This document shows positions 8,095 through 10,445 of a stretch of DNA of 10,445 nucleotides, piece after piece. Position 1 is the first letter of the stretch; each line of letters begins with the position of its first letter. A program made the position numbers and the translations under genes. This DNA comes from an uncultured Flavobacteriales bacterium (GTDB lineage: Bacteria; Bacteroidota; Bacteroidia; Flavobacteriales_D; Sanyastnellaceae): positions 1 through 10,445 of the forward strand of contig CAJXOV010000040.1 in the NCBI GenBank assembly GCA_913057815.1, in the 5' to 3' direction. The notes beneath the pieces are model-generated. The model had not been told where the DNA came from, made no database searches, and saw only the letters and a program-made list of their open reading frames with translations.

Positions 8095-8957
8095 GAATGA
8101 AAAGTGTATGTATACTTAGTGATTATTATGAGATTGCTTTTAGCATTTTGAAGCAATGAAGATTCTACCCATCCATTGGCATTGTAGATAAATTCTAATC
8201 TTTTTAAACATTCATCACTTTTCCATGTCTCGATTTTCTTCAATACATCGTTTTCATCATAATAGTACTTGAATGATTTGACGTTCGAAGAGCTCTTGTA
8301 AATTATTTCCGAAATAAATCCTTCTTTATTATGAAAGTATTCCTTTTGAATTAGCTGGTTGCTGAGTAGGTAGTGGAGATCTGATTTGTCCTTTAGTCCA
8401 TTCTCCTTTCTTGTTTCTTTCTCTGTACGAGTATGAATTAAATTCCTGTTATATGTGAATTTATTAGAATCGCTCTGCACTTTAAGCTCTGAGTTGATTA
8501 AAGTGCTGTCAAAAGCTTGTTGTTCTTTAGTCGGGTTGAATGATTCGCTTCTAAACGTAGTGATTTCAATTGAGTCACCTAAATACTCATAGTGCTTCCT
8601 AAAATAACCCACTTCGTCTTTTTGAGTTTTGGAAATGATTGAACCAAGTTCATTGTAATTGTAGATGTCATGTTTGATTAAATCAAGAGTCCCGATTTTT
8701 TTCTGACTGTAATATTCTGTCAATAGACCCAAAGAATCAAATTCATAAAACTTTCTTTCGAGAGAAGACTTTATTCTTTCGTTTGGTTTTTTACTTGAGT
8801 ATTCACAATCAATGCGCTTAATGTTTTTCTGAGATATAAATTCAGGGTGAAATTGATACTCTAGCAGTCCATCCCATGAAATAGAAGGGTCTATTACTTG
8901 AGAATTACTATCCACCGAATAGAATAGAAATAGTACAATTGAAATAAGCAGCTTCAT
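8091..8957 (-). CDS. Exported hypothetical protein with YD/RHS-like repeats (288 aa)
   Basis: Signal peptide at residues 1-20 (MKLLISIVLFLFYSVDSNSQ, cleavage before or after the Gln) without a lipobox. The rest is built from imperfect units of about 16-25 residues with the pattern aromatic-x-Tyr/Phe-Asn/Asp-x-x-Gly, then a hydrophobic strand: KFYEFDSLGLLTEYY (69-83), DIYNYNELGSIISK (97-110), a weaker HYEYLGDSIEITTF (122-135), KEYFHNKEGFISEIIY (205-220), FKYYYDENDVLKKIE (229-243) and LEFIYNANGWVESSL (254-268). These resemble the YD-type beta repeats of exported Bacteroidota proteins; at this length it is not an Rhs toxin, and no toxin domain is visible. It overlaps the DUF255 gene by ATGA at 8957-8954 and the next gene in the same way, so it is probably translated as part of that operon. 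Likely periplasmic or surface location; function unknown. Confidence 0.85.
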   Translation of the reverse strand: MKLLISIVLFLFYSVDSNSQVIDPSISWDGLLEYQFHPEFISQKNIKRIDCEYSSKKPNERIKSSLERKFYEFDSLGLLTEYYSQKKIGTLDLIKHDIYNYNELGSIISKTQKDEVGYFRKHYEYLGDSIEITTFRSESFNPTKEQQAFDSTLINSELKVQSDSNKFTYNRNLIHTRTEKETRKENGLKDKSDLHYLLSNQLIQKEYFHNKEGFISEIIYKSSSNVKSFKYYYDENDVLKKIETWKSDECLKRLEFIYNANGWVESSLLQNAKSNLIIITKYTYTFHS

Positions 8958-10445
8958 CTATTTATTTGCTTTAAAGCATCGCTTACATTCTTCACTGGAA
9001 GCTGACATGTTTTATTCTGACAGACAAAAATAGTTCCATCACTTAAAAATTTATTTTCGAGTAGGGGGATTGAGGAACTGCTCAAGCCACCAAGAGTAAT
9101 CTTATTAGGAATATATGTTTTGCTCAATTCTTTTGAAAGATCATTATAGTTTTCACCGGTAATGGCTATTTCGTAATAAGGGTTTGTCTTGTAAAGATAT
9201 AATCTTAGCCAATTGCTATACGACTGAGCGTATTCAACATGCGGCAGAATATTGGACAACATTTGGTTACTGGTTTTCTCGTATGATTCGTTGTAAAGAA
9301 GTTTGGATAGAAGGAACAGATTGTGTGCCATTTCTGAATTACTAGCTGGAATTACATTGTCTGTGTTTTCTTGTTTTTTTGCTATCAATTGTTTGTCTTG
9401 GGCTGATTTAAACCAAAACATTCCAGAAGTCTCATCGTAAAAATTAGTTAGTGCATACTCCGTAAAATCTTCGGCATGTCTCAAATAAGATTCATCAAAA
9501 GTGGCTTGGTAAAGACTCAAAAGGGCACTAATAGTAAAAGCATAGTCTTCTAAATATCCATTGATACTACTTTTCCCGTTTTTATGTAAGTGATAGAGTC
9601 CATTCTTTGGTGCTTTCAATTCCTTCAGGAGGAAGTCCATTTGATCTTTAGCTACATTCAAATAACTTTCTTGACCAAGAGAAGTGTATGCATCGGTATA
9701 TCCTTTGATCATTAACGCATTCCATGATGTAAGAATTTTATCATCAAGGCCTGGTCTGATTCTCTCTTCTCTTTTTGAAAGCAGTTTTTTCTTAATTACT
9801 ATTAGTTTCGGGGTAAGCGAGGCGTCATCACCTAGCATCTTGTCAGAGTTCTTATCTTTAAGTAAAATGTAGTTCTCATGTTCCCAGAGTCCTTTGTTAG
9901 ATACATTGTAGAATTCTTTTACTAGTTCGAATTCATCTTCCGATAAACACTTTTTAAGTTCATCCTTAGTCCATACATAGAATTTCCCTTCTTCTCCTTC
10001 TGAATCGGCATCTAAAGCACTATAGAATCCTCCGTTTTCATTGGTCATTTCTCTTTTGATAAATTCTAAAGTTTCTTCAACCACAATTTTGTAACTGTCT
10101 TTTTTAGTGGCGGTAAAGGCTTCTGAATAGAGAGAAACTAATTGTGCATTATCATAGAGCATTTTTTCAAAATGAGGAACCTTCCAATTTTTATCAGTGC
10201 TGTATCTCGAAAATCCTCCTCCTATTTGATCATAAATTCCACCATTGGCCATTTCATCCAGTGTTGTTTGTACAAAATCTAGAGCTTGTTGGTTTTTAGT
10301 GAGGTGTGAATATTCTAACAAAAGCTGGTAATTATTGGGAAGTGGGAATTTAGGCGCTCTGTTTGCACCGCCTTTGGCCATGTCCCAGTAACTAGACCAG
10401 TCTGAAATTTTTTCCTTCAAGAATGCTTTATTTAGGCTTAATGGG
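8954..10445 (-). CDS. DUF255 / YyaL (SSP411, SPATA20) family protein, C-terminal 496 residues; 5' end outside the window
   Basis: The frame runs open to the right edge, so this is the C-terminal part of a protein that is usually about 670-700 residues. The N-terminal thioredoxin-like domain (DUF255 proper) is outside the window. What is visible is the alpha/alpha-barrel part related in fold to six-hairpin glycosidases. Numbering from the codon at 10420, family motifs are RAPKFP (21-26), GGIYDQIGGGFSRYS (60-74), VPHFEKMLYDNAQL (81-94), SALDADSEGEEGKFYVWT (134-151), DDKILTSWNALMI (226-238), GYLEDYAF (288-295) and ASNSEMAHNLFLLSKL (359-374). The C-terminal CQNKTCQLPV keeps two cysteines (467, 472). 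The TTG at 10420 is not the start, because the eight codons before it are also open and the thioredoxin domain is required. The reaction of this family is not established. It is probably cytoplasmic and first or early in an operon with two exported proteins. Confidence 0.95.
   Translation of the reverse strand, partial: PLSLNKAFLKEKISDWSSYWDMAKGGANRAPKFPLPNNYQLLLEYSHLTKNQQALDFVQTTLDEMANGGIYDQIGGGFSRYSTDKNWKVPHFEKMLYDNAQLVSLYSEAFTATKKDSYKIVVEETLEFIKREMTNENGGFYSALDADSEGEEGKFYVWTKDELKKCLSEDEFELVKEFYNVSNKGLWEHENYILLKDKNSDKMLGDDASLTPKLIVIKKKLLSKREERIRPGLDDKILTSWNALMIKGYTDAYTSLGQESYLNVAKDQMDFLLKELKAPKNGLYHLHKNGKSSINGYLEDYAFTISALLSLYQATFDESYLRHAEDFTEYALTNFYDETSGMFWFKSAQDKQLIAKKQENTDNVIPASNSEMAHNLFLLSKLLYNESYEKTSNQMLSNILPHVEYAQSYSNWLRLYLYKTNPYYEIAITGENYNDLSKELSKTYIPNKITLGGLSSSSIPLLENKFLSDGTIFVCQNKTCQLPVKNVSDALKQINR

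Noticed and set aside
8091..8957. Rhs-type polymorphic toxin
   Set aside because: Only a few weak YD-like units, no core-terminal cleavage motif or toxin domain, and no immunity gene pattern; the basic protein downstream is itself exported.
9684..9872. 62-codon plus-strand open frame
   Set aside because: It is antisense to a conserved part of the DUF255-family gene and has no start signal or family match.
10418..10420. TTG at 10420 as the start of the DUF255-family gene
   Set aside because: The eight codons upstream to the edge are also open and the family needs an N-terminal thioredoxin-like domain, so the start is outside the window.

Overview
The window is AT-rich and fully coding on the minus strand, apart from one 249-base gap. 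It looks like a chromosomal piece of a Bacteroidota bacterium (Flavobacteriia or Cytophagia type). The reasons are a TonB-dependent receptor that opens with a carboxypeptidase-regulatory-like domain, a very large exported Asp/Gly/Asn-rich protein of a type common in type IX secretion (T9SS) genomes, no Shine-Dalgarno sequences before the starts, and a possible TAnnTTTG-like promoter. I see no RNA genes, mobile elements, CRISPR arrays or resistance genes. Genus cannot be read from this sequence.

Reading in the direction of transcription (right to left), the first unit is a probable three-gene operon. A DUF255 / YyaL / SSP411-family protein (10445 to 8954, its 5' end outside the window) overlaps by four bases (ATGA) a 288-residue exported protein with YD-like repeats (8957-8091). 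That gene overlaps by four bases (ATGA) a 102-residue exported protein that is about 40% Lys+Arg (8094-7786). A hairpin plus T-tract at 7706-7674 probably ends this unit.

The gap 7537-7785 holds the terminator, a 13-base near-palindrome and a weak promoter candidate. The second unit follows: a 1256-residue TonB-dependent outer-membrane receptor (7536-3766) and, 12 bases later, a giant exported protein (3753 to the left edge). The latter is open for 1251 codons without a stop, and its 3' end is missing. It is the largest uncharacterised item here and lacks any SusD hallmark, so the pair is not an ordinary SusCD nutrient system. My inference is that receptor and exported protein work together at the cell surface. 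Neither the substrate nor the function of the partner can be read from the sequence.
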